64,000 nt of DNA from Aspidapion aeneum (GCA_963576565.1 OY755047.1:20777171-20841170), one strand, 5' to 3'; counted from the first letter of the stretch, positions 33,428 through 45,360 are shown. A program made the numbers and translations. The notes: generated by a model from the sequence alone, not told the origin.

Positions 33428-34263
33428 ACATGAAGTTAGCGAAGCACCCATCGCAAATCGAATCTTGACTAGGTGGATAATTTGTCGGTAATTAGTTGTG
33501 GAAAAATTAATTTTGTCACTCTTATTTTTGACCGTTTTTTAAGTGCTTCGCTAACTTCACATGAATTTAGCGAAGCACCCTTGTCAGAAATGGCTTTAGA
33601 CATGACCTATCGAAATCGAATATGGTGGATAATTTGCCGCCAATTACTCATTAATTAGTTGTGGATAAATTGATTTTGTCGCTTTTATTTTTGTGTGTTT
33701 TCTTGAGTGCTTCGCTAACTTCATATGTTGGCACCCATCGCAAATCGAATCGCGACTAGGTGGATAATTTGCCGTTAATTAGTTGTCGAAAAATTAATTT
33801 TGTAGCTCTTATTTTTGATCGTTTTTTTCGCTAACTTCATATTCGCTACCCAAAAAAAGGCTCAAAAATAAGAGCAACAAAATTAATTTTTCCACAACTA
33901 ATTAACGACTAATTAACGCCAAATTATCCACCTAGTCGCAATTCGATTTGGGTTGGGTGTCAACAAATGAACTAAACAAAGTACCCAAAAAAAACACAAA
34001 AATAAAAGCAACAAAATCAATTTATCCACAACTAATTAATGGCAGATTATCCACCATATTCGATTTTGATAGGTCATGTCTAAAGCCATTTTTAACAAGA
34101 GTGCTTTGCTAACTTCATATCAAGTTAGCGAAGCACCCAAAAAAAAACGGTCAAAAATAAGAGCGACGAAATTAATTTTTTCACAACTGATTAACGTCTA
34201 ATTAACGGCAAATTATCCACCTAGTCGCGATTTGATTTGCGATGGGTGCTTTGCTAACTTCAT
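33428..34263. mobile_element. 836-bp mirrored palindrome of nested 120-150-bp units
   Basis: Six related units, each bounded by GTTAGCGAAGCACCC and GTGCTTCGCTAAC-like ends with a GGTGGATAATTTGCCG core. They are arranged as units 1-2-3 (plus) followed by 3'-2'-1' (minus). Unit 2 and its partner carry a distinct ATGACCTATCGAAATCGAA variant, which proves mirror order rather than random insertion. The axis is near 33843. It could fold into one long hairpin with sub-hairpins. Confidence 0.88.
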
Positions 34264-34497
34264 GCTCATCTATTTTATGTGTGACTTTAGGCCATCAAAT
34301 CTAAATTATTTGAATTCTAAATATAGTTTTGGACCAAGGGGCCAACCAATGCACATGGAATAAGTACACAACACACTACGATCTGAAGTATGATGTTGGT
34401 AAGTACTAGTTAAGTTCCTACTCTGCTGTCCAAAGCGAAATGGCCTTAACTGCAGAATAATTGAAAATTGAGCTATTGGCATGTTTACACTTCTAAT

Positions 34498-34813
34498 CAG
34501 TGGCGGATCCAGGGGGGTGGGGTAAATGACCCAGCCTCCCCTCCTGAACAAAGAGCTTATGATCTTTAGTTCCAGTAAAAAAAAAAAATAACCAATGCAC
34601 AAACCACAATTTTTTACCAAATATAAATTTTTTGAAAATTAACATTTTTGAAATTTCTTTACAAAAATAAAAATTTTTGAAAATTTTGACATAAAAATAT
34701 TTTGTCTTCGGCAGATTTTATTTCCATGTACTAGCAAACTGCAAAGCTCAAATTTTTTCTGTTTTATTTGCTTCCTTGTCTTCTCATCCCCGAACATCCT
34801 GCATTCGCCACTG
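34498..34813. mobile_element. hAT MITE with 8-bp target duplication
   Basis: Ends CAGTGGCGGATCC and ATTCGCCACTG. The flanks CTTCTAAT (34490-34497) and CTTCTAGT (34814-34821) match at 7 of 8 positions. Non-coding, 316 bp. It supports hAT membership of the CAGTGGCGG-ended family, including 20733-23816. Confidence 0.8.
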
Positions 34814-35621
34814 CTTCTAGTACCCTCAAAACTCAATAACTACATCGGTTAATTCTAATTGCCTAAATGACAGCATTGCATTTTGCATTCTGTAACTGCG
34901 TGATTCCAGCGAAAAGGTAACATTTCATGTAATTGCACTCTTAAAACCACTAAATTGTTTTAAACCAAATTTCTTGGTGTGTTTCTAGTATACCTGCTTT
35001 TTTTTACAACAATTTTGAAAACCACAGAATTTTGAACATTACAAAATAATGCTATGTGATATTTTCACTGGTGTTAACTTATTTTCAAAGTTGACAGATG
35101 TACATTCAAAGCAAACATATTTGTAATAACAAATTTATAAAAATTGTTGTTTTAATGGATAAAATAACTGTCATGAGAAAGTATAGGCTGAGACTCAGGT
35201 TGAGATTGTCACTTTATTCTAGGGAAATATGTCAAAAACCTTTGGTAATTGATTTTTGTATCACTGGTGTTAACACGTCATGCAATCACCGATTTTTTTT
35301 ACAATTTGGCAACATAGTAAAAATACACTAAATTGTTTTACCCTAGAAGGGTCAGAGGTCACTATTTAAGAATACACAGTGATTTGATCTCTGCCTCTTA
35401 ATTGGTTAATTTTGGTGCAGTGAATTTGAGTTTAGTGTTGTTTTGCCCAAGATAAGCTTCACTTGTGTTTTCATAGCAAAATCAGGTAAGTTATAAAAAA
35501 ATAGGAATGCTTTTCTCATAAGAAATGCAAAACGTGGACAATAAAATTTCAAATTTGTTGTTATTTCTTTTAATTCACTTGTGTTAACATTACTGGTGTT
35601 AACATCCTTTTTATTTAATAG

Positions 35622-35850
35622 AGACTAATCCATACTTAAGCCAGACAGTATTTTGACACTTTTATATTTTCGGCTGACATTTGATCTCTTAAAATTGACA
35701 TAACAACGTCGAATTTAAACATAAGTGGTAATTATATTTTATAAAAGTCATCATCTTGCAATGTAAAAATGTCAAAATACTGCCTGGCGTTTAGATACCT
35801 ATACCTGGAGCTATTACTGCCTGGCTTTATTCCAATCAGTCCCTAATGAT
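35622..35850. mobile_element. AGGGACYTATTG-family MITE, copy 3
   Basis: Starts near GACTAATCCATACTTAAGCC and ends TTTATTCCAATCAGTCCCT. It shares the AAATTGACATAACAACGTCG block with copies 1 and 2. The left tip is more diverged. Confidence 0.6.
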
Positions 35851-36351
35851 GAAAACAAGATAATCATCTCTGAATTTAGTGAACATAGAAGTATCAGAAC
35901 AAAAAAAGTAATAAAAATTAGCTAAACTGTCCTCATCTGTCGATAGTTCAAACGAACCTGTATCTACCAGCACCCATACCAATTTTCCACCCCTTCTTAG
36001 GGGTAGTTTTTGGGCCTAGGAGGGAAATCTATGGGTCTAAAAATTTAATGTCAAAAAATACATTTCGTAGGGATGTCATGGTTGAGCATCTATCATATAA
36101 AACTCAATTTTTCACCCCTTTTTAGGGGTATTTTTTGGTTTTGCACCTGTCATCCGAAACTCAGCTTTCACCCCTTTTAGGGGTAGTTTTTGAACCCCTT
36201 GGTGAATTTCAGTGGTCTGGAAATTATTTTGAACTCAGATTCGGCGGCGAAAAATACATAGGATCAGGGGTAGTTTTTGACCCTGGGGAAAATTTGAAAC
36301 GTCTAGGGACTTTATTCACTCCGGATTCTTGACATGTTTTTTTTGTTGCAA

Positions 36352-37146
36352 TACAGGGCGTTTCCTAAATATTGGTCAAAAATTCATATGCAGGTTCCTT
36401 GATAATCTTGAGATCATTTTAAGAGTTTTTACTTCATTACCAAGCTACAGGGCGTTAAAATTTTCCCTGCCTCTGAACTATTTTATGGTGCGCTGCTGGT
36501 GGATTCTAAAATACAAGAAAATAATCCAGCTTTGTTAAGAAGCTTGCTGATATTTGACATTTTTTGTATGGAGAAAAAAAATTAAAACAATTTCTTGTAA
36601 TTTGCAAATTTTTTAAAATAGTCATTTAGCGAATCCTTTTTTTATTTTTTAGCGCGAAAACTAAATTCCTATAACCAAAAAGTTTATAAATAGAATAAAG
36701 AATTCATTTTGTATTTTAGAATTCACCAGCAACACAGGGGATGAAAAGGGGCAAAACCACCAAAAATATATCCCCCTGTATATTTTAGGAAGAAATTGAC
36801 TTGTATAACCATGCAAACCCTATAGCGTAATCTATGTCGAATTTGAGCTAAATATCTAAAAAACTAAAGCCTAGTTTCCACCTATGCGTGCCCACGCCGA
36901 TTAAAAAAACGCATCACGTGATGGGTCACGGATTTGCACTGGTTTTAAATGCAGCGTCACCTGATGCGTTTTTTGAATCAGGGTGGGCATGCATAGGTGG
37001 AAACCGGGTGTAAGGGGGTTATTTTAAAAAAATTATAAAACATCAACTCGGTAATGAAGAGTTTTTTTAAATTGTCAGAAGACAAAAAGTCTTAAAAAAG
37101 AAATTGCTCCGTAAATTTTTAACCAATGTTTAGGAAACACCCTGTA
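36352..37146. mobile_element. TACAGGGCG-ended TIR element
   Basis: TACAGGGCGTTTCCTAAATA at the left and its inverse TTTAGGAAACACCCTGTA at the right, with TA at each tip. It has internal AT-rich non-coding sequence and a nested hairpin element at 36874-37005. The tip resembles ends near 849 and 49268. Confidence 0.75.
36874..37005. mobile_element. Small hairpin MITE nested in TIR element
   Basis: GTTTCCACCTATGCGTGCCC and AACGCATCACGTGATG at the left are mirrored by ATGCGTTTTTTGAATCAGGG and GCATGCATAGGTGGAAAC at the right. About 130 bp, non-coding. Confidence 0.8.
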
Positions 37147-38071
37147 TATTTTTTAAAACTTAGACTTAGATCTCCTTTTTAATTTGTATTAAGGTCATGC
37201 TGATTATGGCAACATAAGTGTGTTTATTTTTAGTGATTTATTTTATAAAGACAATATTTTTATGCAATATAAAGATTCCTGATTTTGGTAAAATATCACT
37301 GGTGTTAACTTGGCTGTCCTAAGGAGAAACACAATAATTGACATAAAGAAAAAATCAGGGTATACATTTTTCATTGTCTATTTACAAATCTAAAATTATA
37401 TCGAGGCATAGACCAAGTATACATACTAAATCTCTATGACATCCTTGTTTGAAAATTACTTGTTCTACGCCTTGATAAAAATTTGGCATTGATTAAATCG
37501 ACTGAAAAGTTTATTCCATGATCTTTTCCAAATTTCTGTGTTTTTCCATGGGACAGTGGAACTGGCTATCACTCGTATTAGCAGATAAATTCACAAACTC
37601 AAAAATAATTTTAAGATCTACTAAATTGTTCTGACCATATGGCACATTTTAGTTCAAATGACCACAGCAGCATTTAAAAATAACGAAAATTCAAAGAACA
37701 CAAATTTTTTACTTGAAATGTTACCCTTTCCCTGGAAAGACCCAACTGCAGGATCCATAAATTAACTCAGCGATTTGGCCGTATTTGCTTATTTGACAGC
37801 GAATTGGCGGTTAAACGCGCAAATCTTCGGCGGTAACATGCGCAGGTACTTTCATTTCCCTGTGGATGCCGTGGATACTGCCTTTTCGCTGCGCATGTGT
37901 GGTCAATTTTTGTCTGCGTTTCACCGCAAATGTGTAGTGTATAAAAGATTTTTATGCAATGTAATGCCATTTTAGCTAAAATGTGTTGAAAACAAATAAA
38001 TTATTTATAGTTTGCAACTGTTTTTGTTATTATATAGAATTACTTTTTACAATATTTTTCAAAGTAAGGTT

Positions 38072-39050
38072 AGTTACCCAGTTATTGGCCACTTTGACAC
38101 AGATTAACTACAGTCGAACTTTGATAACTCGAACAACCATGTGTCACATAAAAATTTCGACTTATCGAGACTTCGTATCAAATAATAAATAAACATTTTT
38201 GCGACGTTTTCGTAGTTTTTATGAATCAAAATTTACATGTGTTTTTAAGGAGAAATTGGTATACTTGCAATAACTCTGTTACAACCAAGTCTATATTAAA
38301 AACGTTTACCTTTAATACATGTGAATACATAATTTTTTTTGCTCTTATACATATGCTTGAATGCACATATTTATTTTACCGAAAAAAGTCGGTTTGCGTC
38401 TTTAAAACATTCCAATGCAAACAAACAAGTTAGAACGATTCGTAATTAGGGGATTCCTCCAGAAAATTCGACTTATCAAAGTTGGCGCCACATACAATGT
38501 TCGAGTTGAGTTATTAAGACAAAATTACATATATTTCTTACACTTGACGCCATTGGCAACAGTTTGGTTCGACTTATCAAAGATTTTGAGTTATCGAAGT
38601 TCGAGTTTTCAAAGTTCGACTGTATGTTTTAAGATTTAATAACAATTAAAAAAATGAGATAAAAAGTTTTTATAAAATTAAATGTGCAAAATTTTATTTT
38701 TTCCATTTAGCACCCAGTGCTTGACCCTATTTTATCCAGTAGTTGACCAGTTTTCGGAAATATAGAATAAATCCATAAATCACATAGAAATTTTTTTTTC
38801 ACAAAAAGTGATAAAATAATAAAAGTAGTGTTGATATTCTAATGTCAAAAAAAACACTTTTATCTATTTTTTAATGCAACAGCTGTTTGTTAAACCAACC
38901 ATTACTTAACATAACCTAACTGTTAAACGTCAAAGGGTAAAACAATATGCAAGTTGCATTACTTCCTAGCTAGAGGCTACATGTAGCTTGTTTTTATAAT
39001 TTAATTGGTAAATTGGTCAATTACTGGCGCTGGTCAATTACTGGGTAACT
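38072..39050. mobile_element. AGTTACCCAG-ended TIR element with nested pogo-like MITE
   Basis: Left AGTTACCCAGTTATTGGCCA and right TGGTCAATTACTGGGTAACT are inverted. Extra CCAGTNNTTGACC motifs lie at 38710-38755. A separate TA-flanked element (38111-38622) has inserted just inside the left end. Confidence 0.7.
38111..38622. mobile_element. CAGTCGAAC pogo/Tc1-like MITE
   Basis: Ends CAGTCGAACTTTGATAACTC and GAGTTTTCAAAGTTCGACTG, flanked by TA at 38109-38110 and 38623-38624. Extra TTCGACTTATC direct and inverted repeats lie inside. No transposase frame. Confidence 0.85.
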
Positions 39051-39299
39051 GACCCTATATTGGCTTTAGCTCAAGAATGTACCAATAATATTAATTTTCA
39101 ATAATATGCCTATTATTATATTAATTATTATTATATTGCTTATTATTATATTAATTTTATATGAATAATATTCATTTTCAATATAATGTTCAGTAAAGAT
39201 AAGAACTGCTTGTATTCTGCTTTAAAAATATAAATATATGTTTTCCTAAAAAATATAATGGTTTTATTTATTATTTTTTATAGGTATCAGTCTCAGATC

Positions 39300-39745
39300 C
39301 TTCATGGAACCATTTCTGTCAGTATCATTTGTGTAAGCTTGTGCATAACATTAACAATTTTTGGTGTTGCAAGATGCACCGCTGCTTTGAGGGGGGAATG
39401 TTATACATTGTTGGAAAAGAAACTTGTACTGTTATTAGCAAAAAATGTCAAAAATTACATTTAAGGGGAAACCACCCTCCTAGCAAGAGTCGGCAGTGGT
39501 TCGTCCTCGTTATATTTTCAGGGGAGTGCATATCAAGTGTGTTGCTTCTCTCATTAAATGCAGTATGTACATAGTAGTGTTCCAACATGGTTGTCTTAAA
39601 TGAAGATTCCAGTCTATATCTAATTTGACAATTTTTGGTGCGTCCATGCAAGATCTACTGCTGCCTTGAGAGGGAAGTAATATACATCGTTGGATAGCAA
39701 ATTTCTTCAGCTTTAAAAATAAGTTTTAAAACCAGACATGTGGGA
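39300..39745. repeat. Dispersed repeat shared with 28.3 kb
   Basis: Contains GCTGCTTTGAGGGGGGAATG-type and AGTGTGTTGCTTCTCTC blocks in the same order as at 28257-28480, with an additional upstream part. Non-coding. Confidence 0.65.
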
Positions 39746-40303
39746 CAATAAATAGAAAAAAGGTGCGTCAATAATGTAAGGGGGGCTTGTTATACATAAT
39801 TATAGAGGTTTTTTAGTCAGCCTTAATAATTGATGCTTAGTTGTTTTTTTCCAAGTTAAAAGTTTGCAATAATTAGAAAAATAGAGAGCACTTTTGAGGG
39901 GGGCGAGAGGAGAGATTCCTCCCACTTTAAATGAGCTCAACTCGGAAAATTGATTTGGAACTAAATCATCGGTGTAGAAAGCCCAAATTTAAAAAAAAAT
40001 CATTTGGGGAAAAATGGAAATAACTATTGATTGTTAATGGAAATAACCTAGTTTAAATTAAAATTAAAAAAACCTTAAATAAAGTTAAGATGCTTTAGTT
40101 ATAGAAATAAAAGATATAAGATGCATAGAAATAAATAACTTAATGATTGATTAGTGCCTTCAACCAACAAAAAAATGTGAATTCTCCTCTTCCCACTGCT
40201 GCTCAGGAAACTTCTCCGCTGGATTTTCAACTAGTATTAGCAACTGTTTGAACCCTCGCATTAGCTTGCGGGGGTACGAGGGTCTTTTGAAGGTTTTTGA
40301 AAA

Positions 40304-40380
40304 CTGGTGATGGGTCTCTTTAGACTCGAAACATGTCCTAAATAAGACCCGAAACAATAAAGACTTTAGTGGAGAAGACA
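40304..40380 (+). other. Hammerhead-core-like motif with AATAAA tail
   Basis: CTGGTGA, a short hairpin GGGTCT-CTTT-AGACTC, then GAAAC (40328-40332), followed by a second GACCCGAAACAATAAAGAC segment. The order CUGAUGA, stem, GAAA is that of the hammerhead ribozyme core, here with one core change. No cleavage site was confirmed. Confidence 0.3.
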
Positions 40381-40515
40381 TTCAGTTTTTTCTTTGTAAT
40401 TTGCAAACTCCACTCTGAGAAATGGACTATTTTTTCAATTTAAAAAAATTATTGTTTAATGTGGGACAAAATCTAGGACCTTAAAAAGCGAGGGGCAATT
40501 TACTTTGGCAATACA

Positions 40516-40856
40516 TGTACAGGGTGCCCCAACTTCGATGTTTTTGGGGGGTTTCAGGTATTTCTAGGGTAGAAATTGTGTAAAATGCTTTTTTATACTT
40601 TTTTTTATAAAGAACCAACTTTTAAATTCAATTTTATCTGTTTTTGAAGTTCACACTATTTTTCTTTCTGTAATGTAATCTTTCAAAAAAAAAAAGTGAG
40701 TGATGAAATTCAATTTGTCAGTTGGATTCTTTATATTTTCTTTTTATAAAAAAGCAATTTACGACAAAATTAAATTTTTATAAATAAAAAAAGTTCGTGA
40801 GTCAGTGGGGATAAGTTTTTGGATCTCCTCTAGAAACGCCTAAAACAACCTGTACA
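40516..40856. mobile_element. TGTACAGGGTG-ended MITE
   Basis: Left end TGTACAGGGTG and right end CAACCTGTACA, with long imperfect arms around AAAAAGCA... T-rich blocks. ATACATGTACAGGG also recurs just outside the right end at 40858. Confidence 0.5.
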
Positions 40857-41325
40857 ATACATGTACAGGGTTTGTCATAATTTTTTACAAAGTTTAAGAA
40901 TCTTAGGGTCAGATGTCCAAAAAAAAATTATAAATGTGAAAATTTGACAAGCCGGTTTTTTTTAATTGAATATCCTACATAATATTTTGGATTTTTTAAG
41001 ATCTTTTCTTCCTGATTTCAAAAATATATATGTTGGGATTATTTCGTTTATTGGTTTTGGAGATATATGCGTTTAAAAATTTTAAAAACTTTGTAAGAAA
41101 TTATGAAATTTTTGATTTTATCATATTTTGATATCAGGTTTTAGATATGATGTAAAGTTATATACGGGGTATCCTGTACAAAAAATTTAATTCCCCCTGT
41201 TGTGTAATAGTTCATTATTTACCTAGGGACTAAAGTGGCACTTTTTTATCCCTACGCGAAAAATTTGTAACCTAGCGAGGGCTACAATTCGCCGAGTAGT
41301 AGTAGTCAGTAACGTAGTACATATA

Positions 41326-41961
41326 CACTGAAACCTCTCCTTGCGGACACCTCTATTAAGCGGACACTCCCTTTATGCGGACAAATTTTTTGAAACCAAG
41401 CTTTTCCCTATTTCTTTACATGTAAAATTCACTCCTATAACCGGACACTAATAACCGAACGCGGACAATTTTTTTTGGTAAAAAAATTCTGAAACCTCCC
41501 TTAAGCGGACGCGAACCTCTGACAACGGGACGGACATAAGCATAAATATTATCTAGTATGTTGGCAACAACGCACCCTGCAGCCGGGGAATTACCTCTTT
41601 TCGTTTAAATGCGGAGACTAAATATTTCTGTTGTATTTACAACATATTTTATTCGGCGGGGGCGGGACTGCTGTGTTTTATTTTTATTGTTCAATTGGGT
41701 AGTAATAGATAGATCTCTTTGAAATGGTGCCTAGTAAAAAACTTCTTAGTTTACGTGAAAAAATTAAAGTTGTTCAGGTTTCGGAGAAGGAACATCTATC
41801 AGAACGAAAGATCGCTGAAAAATTTAATATCGGAAAAACTCAAGCAGCCAAAATTTTTAATAAATATCTATATATTAAAATTTTGCAGCTCCCTCTCATA
41901 AGCGGACACTTCCAATAAGCGAACAAAATCGACGGAACCGTGAGTGTCCGCTTATTCACTG
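41326..41961 (+). mobile_element. Internally deleted pogo/Tigger-like element
   Basis: Ends CACTGAAACCTCTCC...GCGGACAC and GTGTCCGCTTATTCACTG, flanked by TA at 41324-41325 and 41962-41963. Further GCGGAC repeats lie in both subterminal zones. It contains the start of a Tigger-type transposase frame (41724-41918) but ends shortly after, so the catalytic DDE part is deleted. Confidence 0.85.
41724..41918 (+). pseudogene. Tigger/pogo transposase N-terminal fragment
   Basis: A 64-codon frame begins MVPSKKLLSLREKIKVVQ and continues with KIAEKFNIGKTQAAKI. This is the CENP-B/Psq-type helix-turn-helix that opens Tigger transposases and binds the element ends. After about residue 50 the frame runs into the element's right terminal repeat and stops, so the second DNA-binding domain and DDE nuclease are absent. 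It cannot transpose by itself but could bind the TIRs if expressed. Confidence 0.8.
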
Positions 41962-42815
41962 TATACAGGATGTAATTTAAATAATGCACCAAACTTAGTG
42001 GTAGCAAAGGTCAAAAGAAGAAAAAAATACATATATATATACATATTTTAATTTTTTTCTCGATTTTTTGTTATAATTTTCTTAAAAATTACAACAGAAA
42101 ATCGAAATTTTTTGGAACAATAATGGTAACAACTAAGTTAAAAAAATTTCAACAACCAAAAAACTTAAGCTTTTTACCAAAAATCTGTTTTTTTTGTTCA
42201 ACTAATAAAAAAAAAATATATAATTACTACTTTCTGTAACTAAATATGTACAAAAATCCATCTCAAGATTTTTTTGAATAGCTTAAAAAAAAATAATTCC
42301 TAAAAAATTGAAAAATGTATACCTATTGCAGGTTATTTGGTCACATTGTATTTTCTTAACCCATAATTTTTTGGAAATAAGCAATAGAACATTTTTTTAA
42401 CATAATGACTTACAAAATTATTTGTCATTTTTAAAATTTACAGTTTTCCGGTGCACTGTTATAAAATATAACAAAATTTGCATGTTTCATTTTCACAAAA
42501 TTTTATTTTATGTCCCGAATTTTATTTTAGTCCCAGGGACTTTTTCTCAATAATTTATGTAAATACTAAAAACTTCGTATGAACTTCCGTTTCTGAGATA
42601 TTTACAAAAACTATTTTCAAGACTGATATAGCGTGGAGTTCACTTTATTCCGTCCATTTATTTAAGTGATGATAAACAGGCTGAATTTTTGTAAATATTT
42701 AGCTTAATTTTGCCAAGAGGGGACTATAAAAAAGCAGGCAGGTTTTTACTTAAAAAATCTTGCTCTGTATTAAAGTCTCAATATTTCTCAATAAATTTTT
42801 TATTTTTACCATTAG

Positions 42816-42956
42816 GAAGTCAAGAATCAGAATCTGATCGCAAGAAGAAAAAACGTTCAAGGTGGGGTGGTGGTGAACATGAAAAGATCTTTATTCCTGG
42901 GTTGCCAACTATTTTGCCTCCGAACCTCAACAAGGATCAAGAGGAAGCCTATTTGT
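42816..42956 (+). CDS. SF1: Splicing factor 1, coding exon 2
   Basis: Completes codon 138 and encodes residues 139-184, plus one base of codon 185. It contains the U2AF-ligand motif KKKKRSRW: basic residues 147-151 and Trp154, the residue family knowledge identifies as docking into the U2AF65 UHM pocket. The conserved IFIPGLPTILPPNLNKDQEEAYL (residues 162-184) follows. The acceptor is TTACCATTAG and the donor GTAAGT at 42957. The reading phase joins exon 1 and exon 3 without adjustment. Confidence 0.95.
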
Positions 42957-43647
42957 GTAAGTATATATATCTTGGTCTATTAATAATAGACAATAAGGGC
43001 CAGAAAAGACCCACTGGTGGTCGCAGTGGAAGTTTGAACTGCCGACTCTAATCGGATGGCGTCGCATGCCGCCGGTCAATGCGTCGAAGAATCGATTGCT
43101 ATTGGCCACGCCTTCAAGGCACGTTCACATACGTATGCTCGTTCGGCCTCGCAACGTGGTATGCGAATTCTGCCTCAAATACTACGCGCTTTTCGACGTA
43201 AATTTTAGTACCCATGAATTAAAAATCGAACAATTTTTCGTTGCTAAGCGAATAAAAAATGGTGGATGGCTTTTCTTGCGGAGTGGTTGATTTTGTTTTA
43301 TCTAATTAACTTTGCAAGAATGTTACGTTGACCAAGCAGTGCTCTGAGGAGTCTCATAAGGACGAAATACTTATTAGGTGTCCATAAGGTGTTGGATCCA
43401 CTTTACTCGTGAGAATAAGCTTTCGATCTACCCACGGAAAAATACGAGAGAAACAAAACCTGTTTTACCCGTTTAGTTACGAAAACTTGTTTGATATCCA
43501 ATAGTTAAATGTTTTATTTTAGTCCTATTCATCCTTTAGGAATTTCGTAATGATTGTAATTTAGTCTGGAGTTCCATAAATAACATAGTAACAGGAGTGT
43601 GCAAAAAGATTGGTCTTGAGGGGGGGGGTATATTCAACACTAAAGGG

Positions 43648-44100
43648 TCATTTCATACCAAGTCCACCAGAGGTTTGGCAAACCATCTCACCGATTTTGA
43701 AAATTTTTGCTAAATATATTCTATACATAAAGTGGATAAAAAATCCAATTTTTTTTTTTAATTGGTACTTTTGTTTTATATTTGTTTATTGAAAACGAAG
43801 AAAACTGCCTAGCCCGCGTAGTAAGGGCTAGAGAAGGTATTATTTTCGACGAAAAATTTTTTTTTGGGATAATGCCGAAAATGTGTTATTGGGTCTATTT
43901 TGACCTATCCTAGCAATATCGTCGTGATGTCTGTCTGTGCGTGTGTGTATATTATTTCTGTCCGTAACACGATAGTTCCTAAAGCGCTGAACCGATTTTC
44001 ATAAAATTTTTAGGTAAAATAGTGCTCTCTCTAAGTAACTGATTAGATTTTGTTCAAAATCCATATGACAGTTTTTTGACAATTAAAAACTTTAAAAAAT
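43648..44100. repeat. Decayed repeat with shared sentence motifs
   Basis: Contains GGGTCATTTCATACCAAGTC (compare GGGTTGTTTCATATCAAGTC at 32126 and 32427), a short TCTG/GTGT run (43925-43955) and CTGAACCGATTTTCATAAAA. The last two are arranged as in the Helentron-like elements, though no hairpin ends are seen. Confidence 0.45.
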
Positions 44101-44604
44101 GCTAACTTTTTAACAGTGCATAAGGGCTGCAGAACCCCCAAAATTTTCACATTATTTGACTATTTTTCAGCCGCTGCTATTTTTTTAATATAATTATTTT
44201 ATTTCTAAAATTATTCGAATAGCAGTATATTTTCGGTCCGGTGTTGGTATAGTAGGCCTTCAAATCGCGTACGTGTGTTGAGTATGACGCCGCGCGCCGT
44301 CCCCGAAGGCCGCATTTCACAGTCGGTCAAATGAATTTATTGGCATTGTTGCGCTGCTAAATTGCAACACAACGTAGCTGGGCGGCTAACGAGATCTGTG
44401 CTCGCCTAGGAACCCCTTCCTTCGCCCCGCACCGCACTTGCTCATGGGTTAAGATAGCGAAATCTAGGCAAAAATAGAGCTGCAAAACTTGCAGTTCCAG
44501 TACAATTGCGGGCGGGTGGGCTCAGCGTTGCGTGTTTGCGGGCGCACTTATTTATTTAGAAGACGCCAAACGCATGAGCGGGAGGTTATGGTCGTGTTTG
44601 TTGT

Positions 44605-44805
44605 TTGTTTTTGTATAATTGTATCACAATGAATGTGGTGGATAATTTAATTAATGTAAACAAATTCTCTCTCTTTACTTATGAAGAAAAACAAAAACTG
44701 AAAGAAGAAGGACGGCCATTGCCCGATATTTTAATAGAAAAGTGTGGTTCAAGCCGGGGAAAATCGTATAAAGATTTTTACAAGAGAAATTTTTTCTTTT
44801 TATAA
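44605..44805 (+). pseudogene. hAT (ZMYM1-like) transposase N-terminal remnant
   Basis: A short frame starts MNVVDNLINVNKFSLFTYEE and contains GRPLPDILIEK and a YKDFYKRNF-like end. This resembles the stretch before the zinc finger in ZMYM1-related hAT transposases. It stops after 66 codons, so dimerisation and catalytic regions are missing. A GAGCCGCCACTG sequence about 80 bp downstream (44882-44893) matches the hAT tip seen elsewhere in the window. The matching left tip was not found. Confidence 0.5.
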
Positions 44806-45360
44806 TAGACACGTGATCTGGAGACTGCAAAAAATAGCATTTTTTATACGCTATCGGCAGAACTGACAAACTTTACGGTCACGAGCCGCCACTGTAGCAG
44901 AGCATCGTTTCAATATACCGTTTTCGGAATATAGTCGACTACATTTTGCTCTATAATTGGCGTTCGGTTCTTTCAAAAACTTCGTAAGAGCTTTAGTTTC
45001 TAAGGCTGATATTATATATATTTATCATGGCTTCACTTGAAGTGTGCTAATAGGCTAAATGGATTCATTTATTTGTAGACGAATTTAAAAAAATATATGT
45101 AATTTGTAATTAGCGTGTAAAATATAAACATCATATTTGAGAGAAAAGCTGTTTAATGTGCAAAAAACTACCTTCTTTTGAATCATTCTGGTTTGAACCT
45201 CGTAGGACTAATACCAAAAAACTTTTCTTCAGAGAACGTTTATAATCAAGGACCCTGTACATGTTTCGGCATGGGTAGAATAGATATACCAAGAAGTATC
45301 AAAATCAGTGAGGTGGTCGGTCAAATCTTTTTTCATGGTCCATGGATTGAGTGCACGTAA

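Larger units (their letters stand above)
30646..42815 (+). other. SF1: SF1 intron 1 (12.2 kb)
   Basis: Bounded by GTAAAA (30646) and TTTACCATTAG (ending 42815). It is filled with repeats: a 301-bp tandem duplication, a mirrored palindrome, hAT-, pogo- and other TIR elements, listed separately. Stretches 30720-31940, 32560-33420 and 34830-35600 show no recognised feature apart from AT-rich tracts. Confidence 0.85.
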
